Below are positions 35,301 to 47,679 of a stretch of DNA of 64,000 nt, in pieces (the first letter of the stretch is position 1; every line of letters begins with the position of its first letter). A model generated the notes under the pieces. That model ran no database searches. It worked only from the letters and a program-made list of their open reading frames with translations, and had not been told where the DNA came from. Both the position numbers and the translations under genes were made by a program. The DNA is from Strix aluco (taxonomy: Eukaryota; Chordata; Aves; Strigiformes; Strigidae). The stretch covers positions 47,502,892 to 47,566,891 of the forward strand of contig NC_133971.1 in assembly GCF_031877795.1 (NCBI RefSeq), read 5' to 3'.

Positions 35301-38300
35301 TTCCCATGATAGCTCACATCCAATAAGATATTTATACACATCACTTAAATACTAATTTAAAACAGAAATGAAAGTTGAGAGTTGCTTGTCATTCGTGAGT
35401 GCTATGATGTAAATCTTTCCAGGACTGAAAAAATATAGCCATATGCATGTGAAGCACCATGCATCACAACATCACTACCAAAGGCATATCTGAGCTTAAA
35501 AACACTGCTCTTCCCCACCCATCTTTCTATCCATTTATGCTCTTGCAAGTATGTTTATTGTGTCTGAATTACCTAGATAATCCAAGCCAAATATTGCTTA
35601 CAAAAACGTGCACTGACTCCCTCTGAGCTTTTTTAAGATTAACCAATTAAGTAATACAACAATATGCCTGCCCACATTCTGGTCTGACACAGTAAGTGAA
35701 ATTAACATATTCAAAACAAAAGCAACCACATCGCTTTTGAGAACAAGCCTTGTCTAAGGACAGGAATACACTTCAATAATCTTGAACAATCAGTTTACCA
35801 GGCAACAAAATTAAGTAATACAACTTCACAGGAATGCAAATAAATGGTAGAAAAATCCCTGGACTAGTAATTCAAAATTTGACAGGAGACAGCTTTTTTT
35901 GTGTCAGATAAACACAGTATCTTTGAAAAACTGCCAAAGGTACTTGCAGTTTATTTAAATACTGAACTTCATAAACATTCTTTCCGGAATGGACAAAATC
36001 CAAGCCATAATTAAACTGAGATCACTGCAATTGCTACTCTGCTGTTGAAGATGATGGTAACTTTGGTCTAGTCTATCTCCTTGCTCTCAACTGGTGACTC
36101 TACTGAGGCACATGTGTGGCAGCCTAGTTTGAATGCAGAGGGGCTAATGGAGAAGACATATACAAATTGGCCCAGAGAAAGTAAGGGAAAGAGTGGTGGT
36201 GGGGATGGAATGGCTAACCAAAGGTGGGAGGGCAATAGACAGCACACAGCATAGACATGAGCCTGAACTCTCCCACTGGAAGCCTGTGAAGGGATTGATA
36301 CTGGCTCGGCTAGCAGTCAGATGGACGATCAGGTGGAGAAGTATGTGGGAGAAGAGTGGAGAAAGACGTAAAAATTGACACACTTAGGTTTTATAGTGAC
36401 ACAAAACTTGCAGTGTTTTATAGTGACATAAAAGTTGCAGCTATAGCAATTGATTCTAGGCTCTAAAATATAGAGGAATATATATATAAAAGTCATGCTA
36501 AACAGCTTGCAGTTCAAGTGATCAAATCTGGAAGATGAGAAACCTTCAGGAAAAGAAAACAAAAACCGATCGGTCACACAGAGAAAGTATTTACGCTTGA
36601 ATGTGATATTCACCACTGAATGCAAAATTCTTCACTTCATCAGTAGTCTTACAAAGACCACAGACATTCCTGTTTAATGTTAACATCTGGTGTTTGACAT
36701 GGAAAATTCTCAGGAAACAGTGGCTTCATACATTCAGTGTAACTTCCATTCAGATTCAAAATACTCAGGACAAAAAGAATTCAACTCTGCAACACTCATT
36801 CCCAGCATCAAGCCAATTATTTTAGCCTGTGTTACAGGAAACTGTGCTATTAAATCAATGCAACACATTTCCAAAAACCATAAGATGTTGACAGATACAA
36901 CTATTACACAGAGAAAAGTATAGCTGGTATCTGATATGCAAATAAATACCTTTATTTCCATACTGAAATAAGAAAGGAACATAACATTTTAACATGTATG
37001 AAAATAAATGGAGTATTATTATTTTACTATTTGCAGCATAAACACATTGTTGGAGAATGAAAACGTCTTTATATGTACAAGGCACTACATTCATTCTGAA
37101 CCAAAAGTAAGTAAAGTTTATAACAAAGTTTCTAATAAATGAATAAAAGAAGGCAGGTGTAGAAGAGGAATGAGATCAAGATTGTTAACAGAGTCCAGGC
37201 AGGTGACCATTAAGCCATTAAATTATCACATATTCTTCTTATAATTATGCTCTGATTGTCTATACAATTTCTAATTTAAGAAGAATGTAACAACCAGAAT
37301 TTAGATAAAAAGAGAATGAAGTTTTTATGGGTCCCTCAAAACCACTAGCCCCCACATTGCCAAAATCAAACCACAAAACAGCAAAGTGCAAAGAATTAAC
37401 GATAAGCATATTATCAAAGCTGATGGACTATCACATCTCTTTTACACAAAGACTGATTCATACAGTAGTCCTCTCCCTATGGCTTATGGATTGCACACAA
37501 AATATTTTTGTAAGCAAAGAATGTTAAAAATCCACGTAAGTACTTACGTAGTTATGCTGCTATTAAAGGCATTAACAACAGAAACAGAAGTTTTGTATCA
37601 ATAATAACATCTATCCTAATCAGAATGTTTTTGGAGCAAGTAGAATTCTTCAGGGGGGGTTGGGAGTGCAGTAAGAAAGGAGGAGGTTGTGGAAAAATCC
37701 CCCAAAGCTCAAACTAAAGACAGCAACTATTATGTACTTGATCCAAAGCCTTTGAAGTTAACGGAACGTCTTCAATTAAACTGCAAGAGACTTTGCATCA
37801 GGCTCCTTTTATGATTTAGTGCATTTCCTCAGATTAAATCCACAGAGAATACAGACATTTTGCTTTCATATACTTTCCACTAGAAGGTACATTTTAAAAA
37901 TAAATTAAGGCAAAGATCACAAGTGTACATTTAGGATTGTCAGCTAAAATAGAAACTTTTATATTTTTCAAAGTTAGACAATACAGATAAGACTGTTCCT
38001 CCTTGGATGCAGATGTGTTTAATCAAAAGTTCTACTCAATTCAGAAATAACATCTTCCTTTCTTTCCCTGTCACACAAAGTACTAGCAGTATCACGTTTA
38101 AAATTTCCATAATAAATAAGTGTATTCATTAGAATAAATGTTATGCTTTTATTGATTGTGTAACCATGTCTTGTATGTGTTAAGTGTCTTGTAACCAAAG
38201 ATTACCATCTAGTGATATACTCCAGGGAACTCGATGCTCCAAATAATTACTTACTGACTGTTCATTAATGTCTCAAAGTTAGTAGCCTTTCATAAACTGC

Positions 38301-41300
38301 CTTTCACAGATTGATGGTGTAAAACACATTTTCAGTGTAAATCTACAAAGAAGAACATAAAACAACACAAGCACTGTGACTGCCCTATCCTTGCTCTTTT
38401 TTTCGTTACAGATGAGAGAGAGGTTGTGAACTGATAAACTGCCTAGTTTCAAGCTATCACCTGCATAGTTTAAAAAGAAGGTGGTATGAATCTGAGAAAT
38501 GCTATTTTGATAATGTGATTTAAACACTCTTTTGAAAGACACGAAGGTAATACATAATCAGTCCTGTAACTTCATCCCCTTTTGTTCCTGTCTGTCCTGA
38601 GCAAAATTACCTTTCTACCTCTTTCTCCTGTCCTTCTTGCACAAGGACTTCCTTAGTCCCACACCAGAGATCCAGTGAATGCATGGAGGAGCTTGGGAGG
38701 TGAAACAGGTTTCCTCACATGTGAAGCAGTAGAACTCTCATTTGATAAATCACAGAAAAACTTTTCTTACTACTGTTAGTATTTAGCTGGTTCTCCAATC
38801 CCAAATTCATTTGAAACATATAGGTAACGAGCCACAGATATAAAATTCACTCACGCCTGAAATAACCCCCAGAACTTTAACTGTAGCATAAAAGTCTCTG
38901 GGTATCCATTAGAAATACCTGGACCTAAAGCTAGACAGCAGTAATGTCATCTGTACATCTGTCCTCACCAGGCAGCTTAAATTTTTAGTGACCAAAATCA
39001 TACTGTGCACCAGGCTGCTCAGTCAAATCCTGGCAAGTCTCTCTATGGCCATGCATGAGCTGCCTGAGATCCTGTTTCTAAAGCCTCTGAATTCCTTTTA
39101 AATTCCAAACAAGACAAAATTGGTTCGTGAACAAGAAGCAATCCAAAATAAGCTCATGAGGCCTCACATTAGCAAAAAAAAGCTTCTAAGAGCTAGTAAT
39201 GGCTTACATTTCTGGTCTAGAAGAAGTTTCTCAACACATTTAGAAATTATGGAAAGCTTTTCAGTAATCTTCAGACTCAGAGCAACGTGGCATGGCCCCA
39301 ACAAATTTGAAGATCACAATATACTCAAAATTTCCTGGGCAGAATCCTCTTTGCAGACCAGCATCTGCATGATTCAAACATGACAGGATTAGAGTAACAG
39401 GTGAAAATACAGGACTTAGTAGGAAAAGGTGGTGCTCTTCTCAAGGAAAACAGATTAGGGCTCAGTGCAAAAAAAGGAAAACTGTGCTCCTAAGGTTATG
39501 TGAAGATTGTATCTGGAAGCAAAGAACAGAAGATGCATTTATCATCTGTGAGTATTTGTTGGTATTTCTTCAAGTCAGAAGCATGTGCTCAATTCAAGCT
39601 CTGACAGTAACGTATGCTGGTACTCTATTCTTCACTCAAAGAAAAATACAGTAGTTATTTGCAGTTGTAGTTTCAATTACTCCCCCACCCCGCCCCAAAA
39701 TCTGAAAGTCATTTAATTTTGAAGCACATAGACTTTATTATTTAAAAAAAATTAGTAGTATTTTGACTTAAGGCGAGATGACACCCTAGATCATTGTTTG
39801 TAGTAGAGTTCTATTATGCTGCATTCTCAGTGTTTAAAACACAGTGGGTTTTTTCTCATGTCCTACATACCAAAGACTTACTGGAAAAAAACCCTAAATG
39901 AGATGCTACAGTAAATTAGTATCTGTTAGCACTAGTGCACGTGCAACAAAACTAACTGCAGTTACGATGGAGTTGTTCACAGGTGGACCAATGTCCCCTT
40001 TTCTGGAGAAACTCCACAGATGATACATATAATTTCTCTAATATTGGAGAAATAATACACATTAACCTATCTATCCTGCCTATCTTAACCTAAGTTACCT
40101 TAAATCAATGTTAGTAATAAGTAGAAGACAACAGTTAAAACCTCTGTCAGTTCCCTGCTTGTAACGAACAGCATTTTTAGGATTAGCTTCCAATTTACAA
40201 GCTTGGTGCGCTGGAGCACAACACTAATGAAGCAAGCCTCCCGTAATAGTTCAGGTACATACGCTGTAAGGAGCACTTCAAAATGCAATCACAGCTGGAA
40301 ATATCAGTTTTAAAATACATTAGGTAACAGATCTGCCACATGGTTTTTAATTTTATTATTGGTGGGCAACTACTGCAGACAGTACACAACTATGTACAGA
40401 AAGTGCACAAAAACTTAGTCAAAACCTAGAAAATACAGGTTCCATTCTTCAACAGCTGTAACTAAGCTCCAACAATGTAAAGCCTAGTTAAACTTGCATG
40501 GCAGCATTCATTACAATTTCTACAGTAGAATTTATCACCTGTTGATAGCAATGGTGTCAGCTGCAGCAATATTAAAATGGATTAAAGATATTTCAGCAGA
40601 GATGCACAAAGAACTGTTTACCTACTGCTTCTTGTGTTACAGTAACATGGTAAACCCATTTTTATAAATTAGGAAAGGAGAAGTCTTGTGTCATGTGGTT
40701 GGTCACCCTTACCAACTCACTCATAAATCTGATTTGCTTCCTAGCAAATGTAATATAGCAATATTGACAGCTAAATTGTAAGAAGTCAAGTTAGACTGCT
40801 ACTTGCTAAACACTTAGTACAATTTTATTGTACTTGACTGAAACCTATGCACACTCTTTTTAAATAGAAAAGTATGCTTATCTTACTCTCAAAAATATAT
40901 GGGGAAACATAGTAATGGAACATAAAATCTCAGTGGGTCGAAGGAATTAAACAAGTATCTTGACTACATGTCCACTATGAAAAACTAATATTCAGCATTC
41001 CACAGTGAATTAAAAGCAGACTGAATTTTATCAATGAAAACAAACCTATTCTGAAAATGAAAACAGCCACAGGATGTTTCCCCTCAAGTGTTTCGAAACT
41101 CAAGTTAATGAAAAGGTAAACAGTGTGGTCTGCATTTCATGTGACCTACAGAATACTGCTAGGGATAGATAATCAATGATTCTATTTTTTTTTTTTTTAT
41201 GTTTAATAACTAACTGTGGGAAAAGAAGAAATAATACACTGGAAAATTAATTTTTGTTAAAGCACATGAGGGATGCCTTCTTTAGTTGAGGATATGCTAT

Positions 41301-43240
41301 GGCTGACAAATAGCAACCAAAAAAGTTATGATGGCTTAGCCACCACTTGTGAACAGTACTGTAATAATTAACTGTACATGTTCTTCTACTGCAGTGAGGT
41401 TAAAAACCTTCTATGAGTTTAAAAAAGCATCAGCACCCATCCATAAACTTGCTTTGAAACATGAGACCTATTCACTACAAGGTGTGAGATTGACTTTCAT
41501 ACCACCAAAAAAACAAGACCAGCACCAGAAAGTAGCAGAAATAACAACAGTTCTAGAAACCAAAACTATTCCATGAAGATACCCATATTATCTGTTTTCA
41601 AGGATTACAGCCAAATGAAAGCCTATTTTAAGTAAATATGGAACGCATACAGTCAACCATGACTATGGATACATCAAAAATGATGGAACAAAATAAACTG
41701 GTAATATTAGTAATATTCCTTCTGTATTCTTGGCAATAAAATTGTTCTCTTAGAAAATAAAATTCCAACTGTAAACTCCTTTAAAACAACAGCATCAGTT
41801 ATTTAATTTTGGCTTCTATACTTTATGCAACCAGCATAAGCCTGATGCATTTGAATTGTTGGCAGAAGAATCTCCTACAGGAAGTGACAAAATGTCTTAC
41901 CGTTTGAATTTAGCATGAAATCCCTCTCCATGTGTCCTCACACATCCAGAATCTTCACCTCTGCACTATTTCTAACATTACAGTAACCAGTTTCTGACTA
42001 GCTCACCTTCAGACTGGAAAACTGTGGTCAAACAAATTTAAAAGAATGTTGCTTTTTAGCTCCACGTCAGTATATCTGTGACCTTTTTCTTACTCTCTTC
42101 TATCATTAAAGAGAAAGAAAAGCAGTAAGATGCTGCCATCCAAACACTGCTCCAGAAATACCAAATTCCTATGATATTTGTTCATGTGACTTTGTTCACA
42201 TGAAGCATGAAAATCCTGATGTGCACTATGCTGATAGGTGAACTACATCACACATTACTGTGCTTTGCAACAGCATAGTTATATTAGAAACTAATGATGT
42301 CATTATAGAAGGAAATGACCCAATTCTACATTAAAACTTAGCCTGCGGACTATAAAAATTACAAGTTTCAGACCCCCTCAGTGGACTGCCCACATGAATT
42401 TAGGATAACGTGGAGGAAAATATACAATTTCGTGTATTGGTATTTTTGATTGAGAATTGCTTTCTGGCATCACTTCTGCAGCACATCCCTTAAAACAGTA
42501 CTTATTTCTGCTCTTCTTCACTCTTCTTTTAGAGCATACTGTCTGCTCTCAACCTCAACTGCTTACTTCAACAAGCATCCTCCCACTTGTACATCTTCAT
42601 GCCATCTCTTACAGATATCACTAGTTAGACAATATTTAGTAATGTACTATCAGTGGGCTTCAGGAGAAACACTGCACTGAAATTAATGAGCCACAGGGGT
42701 GTTAAAATTCCACCTTTATTCCAGGCTACTGTTTGTCATGTTTTGTTCACATGTGGAAACTTCTCTCTCCATCTAAAAGTATTTAGAGCCTTTTTCCAAC
42801 TGTTGTTGAAAGCTTAGATTATTTACACTAACTGAACCATGTATATGTACTATATAAACAAAACAAATCTATTTATAAAGACTCAAAACCCACTACTATG
42901 CTTCCTGCTATTCTATTCCAGTTACTAGGGATTAGCCCACCAGCCTAGACAAGTCACTTGTACTAAACAGATGTATTATTTTTTGTAGATATGCCCTAGT
43001 GGATAAATTCCTTAGAAAAGGAAGTAAGGTCTACAATGAAGATGCAGTATAACATAAAGAACACACTGTGCAAATGCACGTAATCCCACCCATATACGCA
43101 CCCTTCCGAAGGAGTGTTCTCACAGCTATAGAAGCAGGGGTAAGAAAACAGAAACCAACAAGACTTACCTTTTTGCAGACACTTTCGAAATTAATTTCTG
43201 TCCTAAGAGCAAGTCTGGTAACTTCATCTGGCTTTATTTC
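20142..43240 (-). CDS. SRFBP1: Serum response factor-binding protein 1 (BUD22 family), 3' five coding exons, 5' end missing
   Basis: Nuclear BUD22-family protein (human SRFBP1, also p49/STRAP). It binds SRF, and the yeast homologue acts in small-subunit ribosome biogenesis. Exons in transcript order, all on the - strand: 43169-43240, 23199-23280, 21492-22236, 21043-21080, 20142-20329. Each has AG/GT borders and compatible phase, giving 374 residues plus stop. Recognisable blocks are [45 protein letters not shown], the acidic motif [20 protein letters not shown] with [13 protein letters not shown], and the C-terminus [14 protein letters not shown] ... FDD. Human SRFBP1 is 429 residues (from memory), so about the first 65-70, including the start, are missing. 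No exon matching them was found between 43241 and 64000, so they are probably beyond the right edge. The gene is convergent with LOX, as in mammals. Confidence 0.93.
20330..21042 (-). other. SRFBP1 intron before the last exon
   Basis: Bounded by GTATGT and TTGCACAG on the - strand. A 132-residue hydrophobic open frame at 20536-20934 on - shows no domain and is probably chance. Confidence 0.8.
21043..21080 (-). CDS. SRFBP1: SRFBP1 38-nt coding exon
   Basis: A small exon between TTTTTAG and GTATGT on the - strand, encoding [12 protein letters not shown]. It has one borrowed base at each end, which restores the frame between its neighbours (2+1 and 1+2). The phase fit and the resemblance to the lysine-rich human segment support it. 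Confidence 0.85.
21492..22236 (-). CDS. SRFBP1: SRFBP1 large coding exon (central acidic and lysine-rich part)
   Basis: 745 nt from acceptor TATATAG to donor GTAAAC (read on -). It starts [12 protein letters not shown] and is rich in Glu, Lys, Ser and Gln. It carries the conserved [14 protein letters not shown] motif, an acidic Ser-Asp repeat ([11 protein letters not shown]) likely phosphorylated by CK2-type kinases (inference), [11 protein letters not shown] resembling a nuclear localisation signal, and [11 protein letters not shown] near the end. The frame stays open upstream of the acceptor by chance; the conserved splice phase fixes the border at 22236. Confidence 0.92.
22237..23198 (-). 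other. SRFBP1 intron between the 82-nt and 745-nt exons
   Basis: AT-rich intron with GTATGA/TATATAG borders; nothing else recognised. Confidence 0.8.
23199..23280 (-). CDS. SRFBP1: SRFBP1 82-nt coding exon
   Basis: Flanked on the - strand by TTGTATAG and GTATGA. It encodes [17 protein letters not shown] and [10 protein letters not shown] and leaves one base of the next Ala codon. [10 protein letters not shown] is a signature of vertebrate SRFBP1. Confidence 0.93.
23655..24500 (+). mobile_element. Solo LTR of an avian endogenous retrovirus, + strand
   Basis: The 3' part matches the pattern of common bird ERV LTRs: CAATGGGAAGTAG near 24313, TTGAACTGTCTTTACC near 24378, GTGCTTAGTTACTGGCTGG, and the end CATGACA. 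TATATAAAA at 23843-23851 would be the U3 promoter and AATAAA at 24329-24334 the poly(A) signal, both in + orientation and in the right order. No retroviral gag, pol or env sequence adjoins it, so it looks like a solo LTR. The left border is uncertain: TGTTTG at 23655 or TGTCTC at 23670. It lies antisense in the long SRFBP1 intron. Confidence 0.65.
24501..26430. other. SRFBP1 intron stretch without recognised features
   Basis: AT-rich intronic sequence between an LTR and a CR1 fragment. No exon or repeat could be supported. Confidence 0.6.
26431..27180 (+). mobile_element. CR1 LINE fragment (C-terminal ORF2 and 3' UTR), young copy
   Basis: 5'-truncated CR1 ending in CAACCTGTGATTCTGTGAT. It codes the region after the reverse transcriptase: [20 protein letters not shown], then ILAWIRNSV, then [13 protein letters not shown], then [20 protein letters not shown]. 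One inserted base near 26838-26847 shifts the frame; the rest reads in another frame up to MALGDMV at 27104. By eye it differs from 49813-50565 at only about 8 of the first 300 bases, so both belong to one recent subfamily. Confidence 0.93.
27181..28265. other. SRFBP1 intron stretch
   Basis: No gene recognised. It holds an A17 run at 27812-27828. Confidence 0.6.
27812..27828. repeat. A17 homopolymer
   Basis: Seventeen A in a row in an SRFBP1 intron. Confidence 0.7.
28266..29028 (-). mobile_element. Avian endogenous retrovirus-type LTR, - strand
   Basis: On the + strand the block starts TGTTGACCCTGGCTGG and ends CCCAATACA; read on - it runs TGTATTGGGTTTGCGTGCC ... GGTCAACA, a TG...CA terminus as in LTRs. 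The order of words (ACAGAAGCCACCCCTGTAG, TTAAATATGTTATCACA, GGCTGCAGGGG, CTCCAGCGTGGGTCC) is that of a high-copy LTR I recall from bird genomes. No clear target-site duplication and no retroviral genes flank it. Open frames up to 182 residues inside it are by-products of its GC-rich repeats. It is in the sense orientation of SRFBP1. Confidence 0.65.
28330..28720. repeat. Degenerate minisatellite within the LTR (about 30-45-bp units)
   Basis: Repeated variants of 'CTCCAGCRTGGGTCC-TCCCAYGGGGTGCAGTCC' recur about every 30-50 bases: near 28399, 28443, 28488, 28535, 28579, 28636 and 28676. It is a variable internal array of the element, not a separate locus. Confidence 0.7.
29029..43168. other. 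Long SRFBP1 intron, gene-poor
   Basis: About 14 kb of AT-rich intronic DNA. I found no SRFBP1 exon between 29029 and 43168 and none is needed: the exons at 43169 and 23280 join without a gap in the protein. No tRNA, CRISPR-like array, or clear mobile element was recognised. Minor low-complexity runs occur, such as A15 near 35174 and a T run near 41186. Confidence 0.6.
43169..43240 (-). CDS. SRFBP1: SRFBP1 72-nt coding exon
   Basis: 24 whole codons between TCCACAG and GTAAGT on the - strand. It encodes [18 protein letters not shown] and ESVCKK, matching the conserved SRFBP1 segment that precedes the [10 protein letters not shown] exon. Phase 0 at both ends means skipping it would keep the frame. 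A 19.9-kb intron separates it from the next exon. Confidence 0.92.
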
Positions 43241-45879
43241 CTGTGGACAAAAGATGTATTTATTATTCTTATGATCAGACTTTACAAAATCTTTCTAAGG
43301 TTCACCTTCCTCATAAATATTCTAACTTCATGGCATCTCCCACTGACCTGTTAAAGGAATAAAATCAGTTTGTTATACAGAGATTATTTTTGTGTGTGTG
43401 TGTGTATGTAAATACTACATTTACTGACTTCTGAAACATTATTTACACCTAAATTGCCTATATCTACTACTACTAAGGGCAATAGAGATTTTCAACAGCA
43501 AAGTATGCAGAATGGTGATTTTATTTACAGAAGTGTTTAAATTGCCTGTATTGTTGTACTATAAATGTAATTTGGAAGGTTTGAAGTGAAACTTATCTTA
43601 GACTCTGAAGTCACATTAGAACTTATCCACATATGTGAACATATAAGTTTAAGACAACTAAAACGAAGTTCAGAAGGAAAAACAAAATTCTCTTTTCTGA
43701 AGAGACTCACTATACATGTAATTTTCATTCCTGGACTTAGGCATTTCCACTGGCAGCTGAAACAGAGGAAAGAAAATCTTGGACAAGTGGATTTTGTTAA
43801 AAGTTGAATACTTTATGAAACATTTCCCCATGACAGATTTCTCGTTATTTTAAAATATATATTTTATACATGTTGTATTACAAAATGTCTTATTAACCTT
43901 ATCAATTGAATGCACTGAATATTGGCTTTTTCCTCCTCCTATGTCAAAGAAATCATGTTACATACCGGTTGTTTGCCAGATGGCCATTTTAAAAGCAGTT
44001 TAACTACTGTTATGCAGAGCCCAAATAACTTCCACGCATTCATAGTTCCAAAAACATAGAAACTTTGTACAAAAAACCCTAGTTATTTGGATAGCTTTCA
44101 TCTAGATCTAGTCTATATCACAATGCTGGTAGCTTTGACACCTGATCTGTTTGCTGAATTTCTAAAACTCCAGGAAAGCAGATGACTTAAATATAAAATA
44201 CATCAATTTTGTAACACTTGTGGTCAATAAAGAAGAAGAAAACCTAAATCTGAAATGCCCATGCAAAGTATTGTAGTTTGAGAAAATGCAATGTGTCCAG
44301 GTGCTTGGGCTGCACCTGTAGTTCACGTTATGCTTAGATCTGGACAAGACAGACACTAACTGAAAACCCTTATAAGCAATTACTGTAACTATTGGTTCAG
44401 AATAATTATTAGCAAAGATTCAAATCCAAATCAAATTATGGGAGACATGATAATTTAGAAATGTCTAGGAAAAAAATGTACTATATAAAAGGGAAGGACT
44501 TTCATGTTTAACAACTAAATTATACTTGTTCCTTTCACTCTTCTTCCTTACTTAATCATCCTTGATAAGTACTCCAACACTTAAATTTATCATCCTGCTC
44601 CACCGTTAAGTTTCCATAGTCTATACTGTTGCTGTCCTAAATCTGGGGCAGTCTGCACACTTCCTTAAATGTAAGTTCACGAAGAATCAAGTAGCTTACT
44701 TTCTTATAGAAGGTCATACTTGCATTTCAAAACCTTACGTTGTCCTTCTTTCTCTATATTGGATAACTTACAGAGAGTTTGCATCTTATCTAGATCTTTA
44801 AGGTGTTGCATAAACTGCATGTCTTAAAACTATAAGCAAGTATATAATAATGCGAATAAACTAACAGAACGAAGTTAAATTTAAAAAAAAAAAAAAAAGT
44901 CTCTTATTGTGAATGTCAGAAGAGCTTCCTGACAATGAGGTCTAGAAGTCTGCAAAATCATCTCCCAAAGGTACTGGTGGAAGCTCAATCTCTTGGAAGA
45001 CAGAATCCAGACTGGAAAAACACTGGTAGATGTAGGAAACAATCTTCTACTGGCAGATGGACAGTTGGATGACCTAACGGAATCTAGAGATGGAAAAGAC
45101 CTATGATTCAGTTTTCCAAAGCATTTCACAGATGGTGAAAGTAGGACACGGTGGTTAAGTGACATGCTTACTGTCACATAGTTGGTTGGGGGCTATGAAT
45201 GAAGCTCTGGAATCCAATACTATTCATTAAATCAAGCTGTTTCTTTATTCAAAAAAAAAGATAATTTATGTGATCTTCATCCCAAATAAAACTGCCAATT
45301 TCCTGTCTCTTTAGGATTTAAATGCAGCAACCTGGTTCAGAGGGGAGGCAGGTAAACTTCATCAATCCGTACGCTAGAATGTCAAATGTTTAATTTTTGT
45401 ATTACAATATTGCTGAATTCCCTTAACATTGCAGAATCATGCAAAATAATGGAGAACGAATTACAGTTTGGAATGTGAAGTCACGAATGGAACTTCACTG
45501 AAATTCTTAGAATACAGAATGAGCCCAAGAACCTCCTGCTAAGGCTTAAACCCCCAAATTTATAAAGCATCTCCTTCACTTCCCTTAGAGTTAAGGCAAA
45601 ACTAGCATCTTTGACTTACAGTCTTCAGCAGCACCCTAGTTTTGTAAAAGCAGACATATAAATCAGGTTATTGGAATACATAGACCTTTTTCCTGTGTCT
45701 ATTAATGGTCAGTGGCAGACAAGAAAATAGTAAAAGGATATAGTGATATTTTTCTCAGCACAGTTTTCTCAACTTTGAGAGGCACATAGCTCAAGAACTC
45801 CTGACTCACAAAGGGGGCCTTTGTATTGAGTATCTATTATGAAATCTTTTTTCACCAGTTATGTTAGGGGATATTAAGG
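43241..45879. other. SRFBP1 upstream intron, no feature recognised
   Basis: AT-rich. It contains an A16 run at 44883-44898. It was scanned on the - strand for the missing N-terminal SRFBP1 exons without success. Confidence 0.55.
43391..43404. repeat. (TG)n microsatellite
   Basis: Seven TG units about 150 bases upstream (in SRFBP1 sense) of the 72-nt exon. Confidence 0.7.
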
Positions 45880-45988
45880 GATGTCCACTTGAGCAACGTG
45901 ATCTAGTGGAAGGTGTCCCTGCCCATGGCAGGGAGGTTGGAATTAGATGATCTTTAAGGTCTCTTCCAACCCAAACCATTCTATGATG
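45880..45988 (+). mobile_element. CR1 LINE 3' end, + strand
   Basis: GTGGAAGGTGTCCCTGCCC, then GGTTGGAATTAGATGATC, then GGTCTCTTCCAACCC and TTCTATGATG: the typical last about 100 bases of CR1. Confidence 0.85.
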
Positions 45989-47524
45989 TTATAAGTGGCT
46001 GCTGCCTCCAGCATCTCTGGGATCAGTCCAGGGATTCCTCCTGCCCTGCTGGTGGAGCCCAGACCAGTGCATCCAGAGACCTGGAAGTCTCCATCCCAGG
46101 TCTACAGATGCACTGTTGCTTTCTCATTATCACGTTCAACCAGTAGTGAAGCCCAGCTATGCAGCTAGCTGCCACAGACAAGGCACTGCCTTCAACAGCA
46201 CCCACATGTAACACTCCCAAGACTCACATGAACTTAAGTATAACCATCCAAGACCTCTTACTCCTTTTCATCTGTCCAGGATTAAAACTCACTGAGAGTA
46301 TGCTGCCTCCCACCCTCCTCTAGATTCATGAGCACATGCACATTCATCCATCCCTCAAGTATCAGCACAGCATATCCCTCTGTCCACCTAACAGGCCTCT
46401 GCCTGGGTCCAGAGCCCTTTCATGCACCTCATGGGCCTCCTTACTTGCATGCACTCACACTCCAGTCTTACAAGTACTCTTGTGTCACAGGCACCCCTGC
46501 ACTCACAGGTCCCTCCCAAATACCATCATGGGTCCTCTACCCACCTGATACCCCCACCTGGACCTAGCGTCTTCCATTCACTGCTAGTCTAACTTGGAAT
46601 TTGCTAGTGAATTACACATGCCAAAGACACACGTGCACAGGGTCAAACCGTGTGAAAATACAGACACTCTGACTGCCCCCATCAGCAGCAGGCACCAGGC
46701 ACATGGGCTACAATCTGCAGTCCCAGTCCAGATGCTGTACTAAGAGCCTCACTTGATTCACTTGCCCCAGTCTCACCTGTAGCCATGCCCAGGACACACA
46801 TTGTCCTTGTGCTCTCAACTGGGACATGTGCTGCTCCCACCCCTGTGGCTGGAGCTGAGATCCTCACCCACTCCTGCTGCTGACACCACAGGCTCAGGAC
46901 ACCTACATTGCTGGTCTGACTCTTGTTGCTGGCCCTGTATCCACTCATGCTGGTCCCCTCAGTAGCTGGCACCTAGTCCTTACAGCACTCATGCACACAG
47001 GATAAAGAGTGAGATTACAAAGAAAGTTAAGAAAAGATTTATAAAAAGATGACAAACTGGGGCAATCAGACAGAAGGCTTGGTCAGATAAGTGTATTGAC
47101 TGGCACTGGTTGGGACTGGCCCCTCCAATACCCGCTCCCACCTATGCCCTCCTAAACATTGTTTACTAAGTTTTGCATAGTCCACTGGTCCCCCCATACC
47201 CTCATGCTCATCTTGTTTCCCCTTCTTATCAGTTACAAAGTCGAGGTTGGCCTTCCCCAAAGCAATACCAGTAGTTTCTTAATGGCCCTTACTTAGTGAC
47301 TGGAGACTTTTTGTCAATGTCTCTGTTAACCCTTGTCCACCAGCTATGTTCCTCCCTGTGTTTTTATTTACCCCATCCCCCTTCACTTATTATCCCCTTA
47401 GCATTGAACAGGTCCAGTACTGGAGGCTCATAATGAAGAATGCTCATCACCTTCCACGTGCCCTCACAGATTATGGCTGCTTTCTGAAATCGTGTTAATA
47501 CCTGGTATCATAACCAGAGTTTAG
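45989..47524. other. Unidentified GC-rich block upstream of the 3-kb CR1
   Basis: About 1.5 kb, clearly more GC-rich than the intron around it. Many CCC/CAC-rich words occur on + (CACACGTGCACAGG, GCTCCCACCCCTGTGGCTGG). Open frames of 60-96 residues occur on both strands without recognisable domains. It may be a retroelement or LTR on the - strand into which, or next to which, the CR1 inserted; I could not identify it. Confidence 0.4.
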
Positions 47525-47679
47525 GGCTGGTGTGCCAGGACGACCCTCACCCTGCCATCTCAGCGGAGGCAAGGGATGGAGACATGCAGAACAACAAAGA
47601 TGCAAGGGATATTGATGGATCAATAACTGTGGTAACACCTGTGAAAACTCAGGCTGCAGTTAGGACCTCTAAATGCAAA

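Noticed and set aside
43321-43345. Segment reading '...AMK' on -, considered as the exon before 43169-43240
   Set aside because: No donor follows it on the - strand, and the upstream residues do not match the family.
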